Origin: Persebacter sp965221835
GTDB taxonomy: Bacteria > Pseudomonadota > Gammaproteobacteria > Tethybacterales > Persebacteraceae
Length of the DNA: 64,000 nucleotides
Assembly (NCBI GenBank): GCA_965221835.1
Contig: OZ244916.1
Coordinates: 1,054,001 to 1,118,000 of the forward strand
Reading direction: 5' to 3'
This document shows positions 45,871-54,178 of this stretch, in pieces. The first letter of the stretch is position 1, and every line of letters starts with the position of its first letter. The notes below the pieces were generated by a model. It had not been told where the DNA came from, did not search any database, and saw only the letters and a program-made list of their open reading frames with translations. A program made the position numbers and the translations under genes.

Positions 45871-47286
45871 ATGCGCGTTTCATTGCTGAATGGGGATATT
45901 GTAGCGGATAAGGGCGATGTTTTGCTGCTGCCCGCAACGACAAAAGACGGCGCGGCGGTATTTACCCCGCCGATGCGAACAGCGGACGGCAAAACCGGCG
46001 GACTGTTGCGCGCCGCGGCGGAACACGGATTTTGCGGCAAAATCGGCGACACCGTCGTTTTGTACGCGCCGAAGTTTTCGCATCCGCGTATTGTACTAAT
46101 TGGCTGCGGCGAAGGCGACATTTCCGATTCCGCCGCCGCGGTAGAAAATACCGTTGCCGGATTGAAAAATGCCAAATCGCTGACTCTCTGTTGCGAAGAC
46201 GCCGCCGTTGTTGCCGCCGCCGTTGCGGGGGCGTATCGCTATCGCCTCGGGGCGGAATCGCCGCCGCCGCCGCCGTTTACAAATTTGCAAATTCATTCGC
46301 GCAAACTGACGGCACAAACCGTCGCGCGCGCAGCGGCAATCGGCGAAGGTACGCGCCTGACCAAACATCTCGCCGAACAACCGGGCAATGTTTGCACGCC
46401 CGCTTTTCTGGCAAAAACCGCACGGCGACTCGCGCGGGAGTTTTCTGCAGTACAAACGCGTATTTTGGACGAAAAACATTTGCGCGAACTAAAAATGGGC
46501 GCATTTTTGGCAGTCGCACAAGGATCCGCGCAACCGCCGAAAATGATCGCGATGCACTATCGCGGCGGCGGCAAAGACGCACCCATCGCGCTGGTCGGCA
46601 AAGGCGTCACTTTCGATTCCGGCGGCATTTCATTAAAACCCGGCGCGGCAATGGACGAAATGAAGTTTGATATGGGCGGTGCGGCGTCCGTTTTCGGTGC
46701 GTTATTTGCCTGTGCGCGGATGCGTCTGCCGCTAAATGTCGTTGCCGTCGTGCCGTCGTGCGAAAACATGCCCGACGGAACGGCGATTAAACCCGGCGAC
46801 ATCGTGCGCGCGATGAACGGCAAAACCATTGAAATTCTCAACACGGATGCCGAAGGGCGGCTGTTGTTGGCGGATGCGCTGACTTATGTCGCGCGCTACA
46901 AACCCGCCGCAACGGTGGATGTCGCGACTCTCACCGGGGCGTGCGTTATCGCGTTGGGCAGACATTTCAGCGGAATGACCGCCCGCGATGACAAACTCGC
47001 GCGCGAGTTGGAAACGGCGGGAAATGAATCGGGAGACGGCTGCTGGCGACTGCCGTTGGGCGGAAAATACGACCGGCAACTCAAAAGCGATTACGCCGAT
47101 TTGGCGAATATCGGCGGGCGCGAAGCGGGCGCGACAACCGCCGCCTGTTTTTTGTCGCACTTCGCACCAGAAAAATCGTGGGCGCATCTGGATATCGCCG
47201 GCAGCGCATGGAACGCCAAAAAACGCGCAACCGGCAGACCGGTACCGTTGCTGTCGCAATTTTTAATGCGCCGTGCCGGATGGTGA
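45871..47286 (+). CDS. pepA: leucyl aminopeptidase (M17)
   Basis: 471 residues from the ATG at 45871 preceded by AAAGGAAG; the frame is open upstream to 45703 without similarity. Zinc-site motifs: GKGVTFDSGGISLKPGAAMDEMKFDMGGAA, and NTDAEGRLLLADALTY, the M17 signature. Hexameric cytosolic aminopeptidase; in E. coli it also binds DNA in Xer recombination. Followed one base later by holC as in many gammaproteobacteria. Confidence 0.95.
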   Translation: MRVSLLNGDIVADKGDVLLLPATTKDGAAVFTPPMRTADGKTGGLLRAAAEHGFCGKIGDTVVLYAPKFSHPRIVLIGCGEGDISDSAAAVENTVAGLKNAKSLTLCCEDAAVVAAAVAGAYRYRLGAESPPPPPFTNLQIHSRKLTAQTVARAAAIGEGTRLTKHLAEQPGNVCTPAFLAKTARRLAREFSAVQTRILDEKHLRELKMGAFLAVAQGSAQPPKMIAMHYRGGGKDAPIALVGKGVTFDSGGISLKPGAAMDEMKFDMGGAASVFGALFACARMRLPLNVVAVVPSCENMPDGTAIKPGDIVRAMNGKTIEILNTDAEGRLLLADALTYVARYKPAATVDVATLTGACVIALGRHFSGMTARDDKLARELETAGNESGDGCWRLPLGGKYDRQLKSDYADLANIGGREAGATTAACFLSHFAPEKSWAHLDIAGSAWNAKKRATGRPVPLLSQFLMRRAGW

Positions 47287-47287
47287 A

Positions 47288-47716
47288 ATGACGCGGGTGA
47301 AAATGTATGTGAAAGCCGCCGACCGCTTGCGGTTGCTATATCGCCTGCTATCGCGAAAAGTCGTGCCGCGCGGAATGCGGGCATTTGTTCTCGCCGCCGA
47401 CGAAGCGGAAGCCGAACGCGTAGACAACTATTTATGGATTGCCGTTGCCGGAGAGTTTTTGCCGCACGCCCGCGCAGACAGCGAAGCGGCGGCGGAATCG
47501 CCCGTCGTTATCGGCGTTGCAGAACCGGCGGCGGCGTTTCATTCGGGATTATTAGTTTCGTGGCGCGAGACGGTGCCGCCATTTTTCGGGAGTTTCGCGC
47601 ATTTCGCGGATATTTCGGCAAATACGCCGCAAGAAACACAAGCGGCACGCGCACGATACAAGTTTTACGCCGAACAAGGCTATCCGCTGGATTTCCACGA
47701 CATGACAAAACAATGA
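47288..47716 (+). CDS. holC: DNA polymerase III chi subunit
   Basis: 142 residues from the ATG at 47288, one base after the pepA stop. HolC features: DNYLWIAVAGEFLPHA, the central strand SGLLVSWRETVPPFF, and the ending ARARYKFYAEQGYPLDFHDM. Links the clamp loader to SSB. Ends in an ATGA overlap with dusA. Confidence 0.88.
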   Translation: MTRVKMYVKAADRLRLLYRLLSRKVVPRGMRAFVLAADEAEAERVDNYLWIAVAGEFLPHARADSEAAAESPVVIGVAEPAAAFHSGLLVSWRETVPPFFGSFAHFADISANTPQETQAARARYKFYAEQGYPLDFHDMTKQ

Positions 47717-48663
47717 CGGCGCGGCGCGATTTATCCCGCGCGCGGCGTTTTTGTACCGCCCCGATGATGCGTTATTCGCATGCGGCGGCGCGGCGATTGT
47801 GGCGATTTTTATGCCCGCCGGCAATGTTATATTCGGAAATGCTGTCGGCGGATGCGGTGATTCGCGGGCGGCGCGAATTGCTTTTGGATTTTGCCGGACA
47901 ATCGCCGGTCGCGTTGCAACTCGGCGGATGCGACAAAAACAAACTCGCCGATGCCGCAAAAATCGGCGAAGACCGCGGCGCCGATGAAATCAATTTAAAT
48001 TGCGGTTGCCCGAGTCCGCGCGTACAATGCGGCGGATTCGGCGCGGCATTAATGAAAACGCCCGCACAAACCGGCGCAATAATCGCCGCAATGACGCGCG
48101 CGGTACAAATTCCGATAACGGTTAAATGTCGAATCGCGGTGGACGATATGGACGCCGAAAACGGTTTGGACGAATTCGTTCGCGCCGTTGCCGATGGCGG
48201 TGCGCAGGCGTTAATTTTGCATGCGCGGCGCGCTTTGCTGAACGGATTAAATCCCGCACAAAACCGTACCGCCCCGCCGCTAAACTACGAACGCGCGGCG
48301 CGACTAAAACAATCGCTGCCGGATTTGCCGATAATTCTCAACGGCGGAATCGCGGATTTGGAATCGGCAAAACGACATTTGCAAATTTTTGACGGCGCGA
48401 TGTGCGGACGCGCGATTGTCGGGCGACCGATGTTGCTGGCGGAAGCGGCGGCGGCAATTTTCGGCGTCCGCGCCCCGACAAAACGCGAAGCATTGCAATT
48501 TATGCTGGAAGAATCGGCGCGCCGTTCGCCCCGCGAATGGTCGCGCACCGCCGCGGCATTGTGCGGACTTTTTTACGGCGAACCGGACGGCAAAAACATT
48601 CGCCGGATGCTGTGTCTGCCGCTTGCAGATGCGCAGCGATTGTTGCGCCCGCTGTACCGATGA
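47713..48663 (+). CDS. dusA: tRNA-dihydrouridine(20/20a) synthase DusA-like
   Basis: 316 residues from the ATG at 47713, which overlaps the holC stop and gives the family start RRFCTAPMMRYSHAAARRLW. FMN-binding TIM barrel: AMLYSEMLSADAVIRG, VALQLGGCDKNKLADAA, EINLNCGCPSPRVQCGGFGAALM with the catalytic cysteine in GCPS, HARRALLNGLNP and ILNGGIADL, then MCGRAIVGRPMLL. Reduces uridine in the tRNA D-loop. The frame is open further upstream inside holC but not conserved. Confidence 0.93.
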   Translation: MTARRDLSRARRFCTAPMMRYSHAAARRLWRFLCPPAMLYSEMLSADAVIRGRRELLLDFAGQSPVALQLGGCDKNKLADAAKIGEDRGADEINLNCGCPSPRVQCGGFGAALMKTPAQTGAIIAAMTRAVQIPITVKCRIAVDDMDAENGLDEFVRAVADGGAQALILHARRALLNGLNPAQNRTAPPLNYERAARLKQSLPDLPIILNGGIADLESAKRHLQIFDGAMCGRAIVGRPMLLAEAAAAIFGVRAPTKREALQFMLEESARRSPREWSRTAAALCGLFYGEPDGKNIRRMLCLPLADAQRLLRPLYR

Positions 48664-49514
48664 ATCGTTTTCGCGATTATTGTATGCTCATCCGAATGGA
48701 CAAACCGGAAGGCACGCTGCTGCTTTTGTGGCCGACTCTTTGGGGATTGTGGCTGGCGGCGGAAGGATTTCCGGGCTGGCGATGGCTGGGTATTTTTATC
48801 GGCGGCGTTTTTGTTATGCGCGCTTTCGGATGCGCAATAAACGATATGGCGGACCGCAAACTGGATGCGCAAGTCGCGCGCACAAAAAATCGTCCGCTGG
48901 CGGCGGGGCGACTCACCCGCACCGAAGCCGGAATTGTCGCAGCAATTTTATTGGCGGCGGCATTCGCGTTGTGGTTGTTTTTGCCGACAATCGCGCGTCT
49001 GTGGGCGGTTGCGGCATTGGCGGCGGCGGCGGCATATCCGTTTGCAAAACGTTTTTTCGCCGCCCCGCAGGCGGTGCTGGGAATCGCCTTCGGTTTCAGT
49101 ATTCCGGTTGCATATACGGCGGTGCGCGATATGCATCCGCCGCCGGAAATGTGGTGGTTTGTGGCGGCAAACTGGCTTTGGGTTTTCGCTTACGATACGA
49201 TTTATGCGATGTGCGACCGCCGCGATGATTTACGCGCAGGCGCAAAAAGCAGCGCGATTTTACTCGGCGGACGCGATGTATTGTGCGTCGGTTTGTGTTA
49301 TGCGGCGGCGGTTTTGTTGTTGTCGGCGGCGGGCGTTTGGTATTTTCCCGGCGCGGTCGGTTATCAAATCGCACTTGTTGCCGCGATGATTTTGGTCTTC
49401 CGTTTTTGGCAACTATATCACCGCCGCGATCCCGCACAATGTTTTTTGGCATTTCGTTTAAATCACTGGTTCGGAGCATTCGTATGGGCGGGAATCGTTT
49501 CAATTTTTGTTTAA
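48660..49514 (+). CDS. ubiA: 4-hydroxybenzoate polyprenyltransferase
   Basis: 284 residues from the ATG at 48660, overlapping the dusA stop. Aspartate-rich motifs CAINDMADRKLDAQVARTKNRPLAAG (about 60-85) and the second DTIYAMCDRRDDLRAGAKSSA (about 180-200), with MDKPEGTLLLLWPTLWGLWLA at the N-terminus and eight or nine membrane helices. Attaches the polyprenyl tail in ubiquinone synthesis. The stop codon lies inside the first unit of the AT-rich array that follows. Confidence 0.94.
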   Translation: MNRFRDYCMLIRMDKPEGTLLLLWPTLWGLWLAAEGFPGWRWLGIFIGGVFVMRAFGCAINDMADRKLDAQVARTKNRPLAAGRLTRTEAGIVAAILLAAAFALWLFLPTIARLWAVAALAAAAAYPFAKRFFAAPQAVLGIAFGFSIPVAYTAVRDMHPPPEMWWFVAANWLWVFAYDTIYAMCDRRDDLRAGAKSSAILLGGRDVLCVGLCYAAAVLLLSAAGVWYFPGAVGYQIALVAAMILVFRFWQLYHRRDPAQCFLAFRLNHWFGAFVWAGIVSIFV

Positions 49515-50096
49515 CAAAAAAATGTTTGGAAAAAATAAAGTTTCGGTTTTTGTTTAACAAAAAAATGTTTGGAAAAAGTTTCGGTTTTTGTTTGACAAAA
49601 AATGTTTGGAAAAAGTTTCGGTTTTTGCTTGGAAAAAAATAAAGTTTCGGTTTTTGTTTGAAAAAAATGTTTGGGAAAAAATAAAATTTCGGTTTTTTGT
49701 TTGGAAAAAAATAAGATTTCGGTTTTTGTTTGAAAAAAATGTTTGGGAAAAAAGTTTCGGTTTTTGTTTAACAAAAAAATGTTTGGGAAAAAATGAAGTT
49801 CCGGTTTTTTGTTTAGAAAAAAATAAGATTTCGGTTTTTGTTTGAAAAAAATGTTTGGGAAAAAGTTTCGGTTTTTGTTTAACAAAAAAATGTTTGGAAA
49901 AAATAAGATTTCGGTTTTTGTTTGGAAAAAATGTTTGGAAAAAAGTTTCGGTTTTTGTTTAACAAAAAAATGTTTGGAAAAAATAAGATTTCGGTTTTTG
50001 TTTGGAAAAAAATGTTTGGAAAAAAATAAGATTTCGGTTTTTGTTTGGAAAAAATGTTTGGGGAAAGTTTCGGTTTTTGTTTAACAAAAAAAATTA
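49498..50096. repeat. 600-bp AT-rich imperfect tandem array between ubiA and ampD
   Basis: About fifteen units sharing TTCGGTTTTTGTTT then AAAAAATGTTTGG; successive TTCGG positions are 49542, 49580, 49617, 49646, 49688, 49718, 49756, 49799 (TTCCGG), 49830, 49867, 49910, 49947, 49990, 50033 and 50069, so unit lengths fall mainly at 36-38 and 42-43 with some near 30. The first, degenerate unit is the 3' end of ubiA (its last codons and stop). Strongly AT-rich against GC-rich neighbours, with phased A and T tracts that could bend DNA. Short ORFs across it translate to Lys/Phe repeats and are not credible genes. No other gene lies in 49515-50104. Confidence 0.9.
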
Positions 50097-50104
50097 AAAC
50101 GATT

Positions 50105-50665
50105 ATGCGTTTATTAAAAGACGGCTGGATTCAAGAAGCGCGGCGGATGCATTCGCCGCATTACGATTCGCGTCCGGATGCGCGCGACATTTCGTTGCTG
50201 GTCGTCCACGGCATTTCGTTGCCGCGCGGCGAATTTGGCGGCAACGAAGTCGCAGATTTTTTTTGCGGAAAACTAAATTTCAATTCCCGCCCGGTTTTTT
50301 CATGTCTGAAAGACGTACGCGTTTCGGCGCATTTTTTCATTCGCCGCAACGGCGCGATTATGCAATTTGTTTCATGCGAAAACCGCGCATGGCATGCCGG
50401 AAAATCGCAATGGCGCGGACGCGAACAATGCAACGATTTTTCTTTGGGCGCGGAGTTGGAAGGCGCAGACGACATTCCCTACGCCGCCGCACAATACGAT
50501 TCGCTGGCGGAATTGCATTTCGCGTTGTCGCAAAAATACGCGCCGCTATTTGCGGCGGGACACGAACATATCGCGCCGGGACGCAAAACCGATCCCGGTG
50601 CGGCGTTTGATTGGCAAAAACTATTTAACAAAATCGGAGACAAAAATGACGGACGCACCCCTTAA
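50105..50665 (+). CDS. ampD: 1,6-anhydro-N-acetylmuramyl-L-alanine amidase
   Basis: 186 residues from the ATG at 50105, immediately after the AT-rich array. AmpD core: LLVVHGISLPRGEFGG with the first zinc histidine, VSAHFFIRRNGAIMQFV, RAWHAGKSQWRGREQCNDFSLGAELEG, and GHEHIAPGRKTDPGAAFDW with the last zinc ligands. Cytosolic cell-wall recycling enzyme. An in-frame extension into the repeat (from 50045) is rejected. Confidence 0.93.
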   Translation: MRLLKDGWIQEARRMHSPHYDSRPDARDISLLVVHGISLPRGEFGGNEVADFFCGKLNFNSRPVFSCLKDVRVSAHFFIRRNGAIMQFVSCENRAWHAGKSQWRGREQCNDFSLGAELEGADDIPYAAAQYDSLAELHFALSQKYAPLFAAGHEHIAPGRKTDPGAAFDWQKLFNKIGDKNDGRTP

Positions 50666-51299
50666 CTATCATCCCGAAAATCCGGCGGGCGTTCTGGTTT
50701 TACTGCACGGACTGGGCGCCGCCGGTGACGATTTATATCCGCTGGCGAAATATTTATGCGGCGGACAATTGCGAGTCGTTTGTCCGCATGCGCCGGTGCG
50801 CCCCGTCACCGTCAATGGCGGAATACCGATGCGTGCGTGGTACGACATTGCCGGCGCAAACTTGGAAGACCGGCAAGATGCAGCCGGCATAAAAGAATCG
50901 GCGGCACAAATCAACGCGCTTTTGGCAGCGGAATCGGCGCGCGGTTTTGCGGCAAACAAAATATTTTTGGGCGGTTTTTCGCAAGGCGCAGCGATGGCGT
51001 TATATGCGGGATTGCGTTATGCGGAAACATTGGCGGGCGTTATCGCATTGTCCGGCTATCTGCTTTTGGAAGAAACTCTGACAGCGGAATCGGCAGCGGC
51101 AAACATGCGCACACCGATATTTCAAGCGCACGGCGAATACGACCCGATTGTTTTACCGCAATGGGCGCGCCACTGCCGCAACATTTTACAAACACAAAAC
51201 CGCCCACTAACCTACAAAGAATACCCCACCCCCCACACCATCCCACCCCAAACCACCACCGATTTATCAGAATGGATAGAGAAAATTTTGGCGGAATGA
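50646..51299 (+). CDS. phospholipase/carboxylesterase family alpha/beta hydrolase
   Basis: 217 residues from the ATG at 50646, overlapping ampD by 20 bases. VLVLLHGLGAAGDDLYPLA, oxyanion and VCPHAPVRPVTVNGGIPMRAWYDI, nucleophile serine in FLGGFSQGAAMALY, aspartate in GEYDPIV and histidine in PTPHTIPP form the triad. The C-terminal codons are unusually C-rich. Physiological ester substrate unknown. Confidence 0.9.
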   Translation: MTDAPLNYHPENPAGVLVLLHGLGAAGDDLYPLAKYLCGGQLRVVCPHAPVRPVTVNGGIPMRAWYDIAGANLEDRQDAAGIKESAAQINALLAAESARGFAANKIFLGGFSQGAAMALYAGLRYAETLAGVIALSGYLLLEETLTAESAAANMRTPIFQAHGEYDPIVLPQWARHCRNILQTQNRPLTYKEYPTPHTIPPQTTTDLSEWIEKILAE

Positions 51300-51438
51300 T
51301 TCACGAGCGATTTTTACAAAAATATCGCAAAAAATTTAATCCGTTATTAAATCCACAATACAAAAAACGCACACCCCATTCCCCCAAAAATCCACCGCAA
51401 AACAAAAACCCCCATACCACCCCCATTTTCAAACTCGC

Positions 51439-51477
51439 ACCGGCGGCGGGTGGTTTTCGCCCGATTCCGCCGCCGGT
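51439..51477. repeat. 11-bp inverted repeat at the left edge of defence island 2
   Basis: Arms ACCGGCGGCGG (51439-51449) and its exact complement (51467-51477), loop of 17. In the 212-base gap between the hydrolase and the DndC-like gene. It may terminate the hydrolase transcript. The rest of the gap is C- and A-rich; an ATG overlapping the hydrolase stop opens a frame with no recognisable product. Confidence 0.7.
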
Positions 51478-51511
51478 CGCATTTATTCATCTCGTTTTGG
51501 TATTTTTCCGA

Positions 51512-52744
51512 ATGGAAATTCGGATATTTACCCGAAAATATGATTTAATGGCATTTATGGCGGAGCGTGGTAAATCTATTCCTATTCATGCGGAGGGCAT
51601 AAACGCGGATTCTTTATCCGAAACGCCCGCCAAACTCGCCGCTATTCGCACCGCTTTGCGCGAAGAATACGAAAAACATCATAACCAGCCGTGGATTGTC
51701 GCCTATTCCGGCGGCAAAGATTCCACCCTGCTTTTGCAGATGATTTTTGAGACCGTGCTGGCGTCCAAAAAACGGCGGCGGCAAGTTCACATTGTCGCCA
51801 ACGATACGCAAGTAGAATCGCCCCCCGTTATCAATCATTTGAACGACAGCATCACCGCGATTCGCAAGGCAATCGGTGCGGGCGATTTGCCGATGTCCGC
51901 CACAATCACAAAACCGTATACCGACCAAACTTTTTGGGTGAATGTCATCGGGCGGGGATATATTCCGCCGACTCGCAATTTTCGCTGGTGTACCGACCGC
52001 CTGAAAATCCAGCCGACAACGGATTTTATCCGGCGGTTGACACGGACGCACAAAAAAACAATTCTTTTACTCGGCACACGCAAAGCCGAATCGTCCGCCC
52101 GCAAACGGCGGATGGAAAAGTACGCCCGCACTTCCCGCGGACGGATGAATCCGCACACCCAAATTAAAGATTGCCGCGTTTTTTCGCCGCTTGCCGAATT
52201 GGACGACAACGAAGTTTGGGCGGTATTGTTGCAAAGCCGTCCGCCGTGGGGCGGCACACACCGCCGCCTGATTACTTTGTATCGCAATGCGGGCGGCGGC
52301 GAATGTCCGCTCGTGCTGACAAAAGAAGACGCCCCCTCGTGCGGAACAACTTCGCCCCGTTTCGGTTGCTGGACTTGCACCGTCGTAGCGAAAGACCGCA
52401 GTTTGGGCGGAATGATTGATTCCGGACATGACGAACTGGAACCGTTACACGATTTTCGCGAATGGATTTTGCAGTTGCGCGAAAATGAAAAGAATCGCAT
52501 GCCGATTCGGCGAAACGGCGAAACAAAATTCCGCGAAGACGGCACGCGCGTTCGCGGTCCGTTCAAAATGGAAATTCGCCGAAAAATCCGAGAAAAATTG
52601 GAATCGCTGGAGGCGGAAGTTGGTAAAACACTTCTGACTATCGGCGAGCAATGGGCGATTGACGAAATATGGCGTATTGACGAAATGCAATACGATGCCC
52701 GCGATACAGTATTGCGGATGATCGGTGCGACCGCCGCCGCGTAA
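51512..52744 (+). CDS. DndC-like phosphoadenosine phosphosulfate reductase family protein
   Basis: Up to 410 residues. PP-loop SGGKDSTLLLQ (about 70-80), DTQVESPPVINHLNDS, TFWVNVIGRGYIPPTRNFRWCTDRLKIQP, LGTRKAESSARKRRM and the cysteine cluster ECPLV ... CGTTSPRFGCWTCTVV agree with DndC, the IscS-partnered Fe-S protein of DNA phosphorothioation. Start uncertain: ATG 51512 lies in a 7-bp hairpin (TCCGAAT/ATTCGGA), with further in-frame ATGs at 51548 and 51557. No intact dndB, dndD or dndE follows; a DndB-like fragment occurs at 54787. It may be a remnant or part of a different system. Confidence 0.85.
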   Translation: MEIRIFTRKYDLMAFMAERGKSIPIHAEGINADSLSETPAKLAAIRTALREEYEKHHNQPWIVAYSGGKDSTLLLQMIFETVLASKKRRRQVHIVANDTQVESPPVINHLNDSITAIRKAIGAGDLPMSATITKPYTDQTFWVNVIGRGYIPPTRNFRWCTDRLKIQPTTDFIRRLTRTHKKTILLLGTRKAESSARKRRMEKYARTSRGRMNPHTQIKDCRVFSPLAELDDNEVWAVLLQSRPPWGGTHRRLITLYRNAGGGECPLVLTKEDAPSCGTTSPRFGCWTCTVVAKDRSLGGMIDSGHDELEPLHDFREWILQLRENEKNRMPIRRNGETKFREDGTRVRGPFKMEIRRKIREKLESLEAEVGKTLLTIGEQWAIDEIWRIDEMQYDARDTVLRMIGATAAA

Positions 52745-52762
52745 TCTTTTGTTTATTTTAAG

Positions 52763-53920
52763 GTGAACACGCCGACTGTTCCGCCGCAATCCGGCATTGA
52801 CACCGCCGCTTTTGCCGAAACGGTCGCGCATTCCGACACTTCCTACAAATTTTTCTGGCTACTTGCCTTGCTGGAAATTATGCGGCGGCGCGATTATGAC
52901 GCTTCGGCGACAATCCCGTTCAATGACATGTTTTTTGTAATGCTGAAACTGGCGAAATCGCCGCTGTTGCGATTCAAATTGTCGTTCGGCGTACGCGACA
53001 AACTGCATCAGCATATAGCGGCGATGGAACAACGCGCCGCGAACGAAAAAATTTGGAATTGGAACACGGCGAATCCGATATTGGATAATTCGGCGTATCG
53101 GCGCGCCTGTGCGGATTTGTCCGCCTATGTACCGTACCGATGGCTTCGCCCTTTTGTCCAAAACGAAACGCGGGGCGCGGGCGGCTCTACGCGAAATCAA
53201 AAGAATATCAATCTCGCCATAATCACGGCGGCAAACGAAAAATTCAACGGCGACTCGCCGCCGCCTTACCGTTTTGCCGAAGAACGGACGGGAAAAGGAA
53301 TTGTCGCGCATCCGTCTTGGGCGCGTTATTTCGCGCGCAACGGAAATATTATTGAAGGATGGTGTCTGTGGCATTTCGCCAAATTTTTGCAAACGCGAAA
53401 TCCCAACATCCCCGCGATTATAAATAAAATTACCGAAGACGGCGACAGCAACCGGCGGCTGATAAAACAACGCCAATTTTGGGCGGAAGTGATGACGAAA
53501 GAAAGTTTTTACTGCATATACAGCGGCGCGAAATTATCCCGCGACAATTTCGCGCTTGACCATTATGTGCCGTGGAGTTTTGTCGGACACGATAATATGT
53601 GGAATCTCGTCCCCGCGCCGCCGTCCGTCAATTCGGGGAAGGGCGACAACTTGCCCGACAAACAATATTTGGGTGCGCTGGCGGAAACCCATCATCGCAT
53701 GCTGAAGGTGCGCGCCGCGCATTTTCCGAAAAAGGGCGGCGATCTTATGGAATCTTACGTCGCCGACTTAAAATTGTCGTTTGACAATTTTACGGACGGC
53801 GACAAACTACGCCGCGCATATGAAATGTTTATACCGCCGCTTATTGATTTGGCGCGGGCGAATCGTTTTCGGAGCGGCTGGGTGTACAAATCGCCGACTC
53901 CGTTAATGGACGGCGATTGA
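52763..53920 (+). CDS. HNH endonuclease domain protein
   Basis: 385 residues from a GTG at 52763; no ATG alternative is better and the ribosome site is weak. The N-terminus SDTSYKFFWLLALLEIM resembles an N-terminal region I have seen on HNH restriction proteins. C-terminal HNH-like core: CIYSGAKLSRDNFALDHYVPWSFVGHDNMWNLVP, then PSVNSGKGDNLP. It lies in the same reading frame as the DndC-like gene, separated by one TAA and six codons. Probably the cleavage partner for the neighbouring modification enzyme, by context. Confidence 0.8.
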   Translation: MNTPTVPPQSGIDTAAFAETVAHSDTSYKFFWLLALLEIMRRRDYDASATIPFNDMFFVMLKLAKSPLLRFKLSFGVRDKLHQHIAAMEQRAANEKIWNWNTANPILDNSAYRRACADLSAYVPYRWLRPFVQNETRGAGGSTRNQKNINLAIITAANEKFNGDSPPPYRFAEERTGKGIVAHPSWARYFARNGNIIEGWCLWHFAKFLQTRNPNIPAIINKITEDGDSNRRLIKQRQFWAEVMTKESFYCIYSGAKLSRDNFALDHYVPWSFVGHDNMWNLVPAPPSVNSGKGDNLPDKQYLGALAETHHRMLKVRAAHFPKKGGDLMESYVADLKLSFDNFTDGDKLRRAYEMFIPPLIDLARANRFRSGWVYKSPTPLMDGD

Positions 53921-53944
53921 CAACGGCAACAATGCCTGTATAAT
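53917..53944 (+). promoter_or_regulatory. consensus promoter of the 70-residue gene
   Basis: Perfect TTGACA (53917-53922), 16-base spacer, perfect TATAAT (53939-53944). The -35 overlaps the stop codon of the HNH gene, and the ATG at 53952 is only seven bases after the -10, so the transcript should be leaderless. Confidence 0.75.
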
Positions 53945-53951
53945 TCGTTTT

Positions 53952-54164
53952 ATGCGCTACGGCGATGTCATACACAAAGGCGATGTTATCGGCACAATTT
54001 TTAATTGTCGCGAAGGTTCCACCGTCCGCATTTGGATTGACGGCAAGGAGTACTGCGAAGATTTTTTCATTAAAAATCGCCGCGACTTGAAAATGTGCGT
54101 CGGCTACTGGATTGAGCAGATTGAGCGAGGCGACATCAAACCGTGGCTGTCCGAAGACAATTAG
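53952..54164 (+). CDS. 70-residue hypothetical protein
   Basis: Begins MRYGDVIHKGDVIGTIFNCR; middle WIDGKEYCEDFFIKNRRDLK; end CVGYWIEQIERGDIKPWL. Compact mixed alpha/beta look with three cysteines; family unknown. Driven by a perfect sigma-70 promoter with no room for a Shine-Dalgarno, so initiation is probably leaderless. Strong separate expression inside a defence island hints at a regulator, inhibitor or antitoxin-like role, which is inference only. Confidence 0.65.
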   Translation: MRYGDVIHKGDVIGTIFNCREGSTVRIWIDGKEYCEDFFIKNRRDLKMCVGYWIEQIERGDIKPWLSEDN

Positions 54165-54178
54165 CCCTGACCAATCTT

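Noticed and set aside
49515..50104. CRISPR array or chain of small Lys/Phe-rich genes in the AT-rich region
   Set aside because: Units vary in length and sequence, there are no unique spacers, and the translated products are low-complexity shadows of the DNA repeat.
50045..50104. N-terminal extension of AmpD into the tandem array
   Set aside because: Residues are repeat-derived; AmpD similarity starts after ATG 50105.
51300..51430. Small ORF beginning in an ATGA overlap with the hydrolase stop (MIHERFLQKYRKKFNPL...)
   Set aside because: Runs without a stop into a C-rich region and the DndC-like gene, no family resemblance; at most a remnant.
50756..51511. In-frame N-terminal extension of the DndC-like protein through the hydrolase gene
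   Set aside because: It reads a shadow frame of the carboxylesterase and C-rich intergenic DNA; DndC similarity begins only after 51512.
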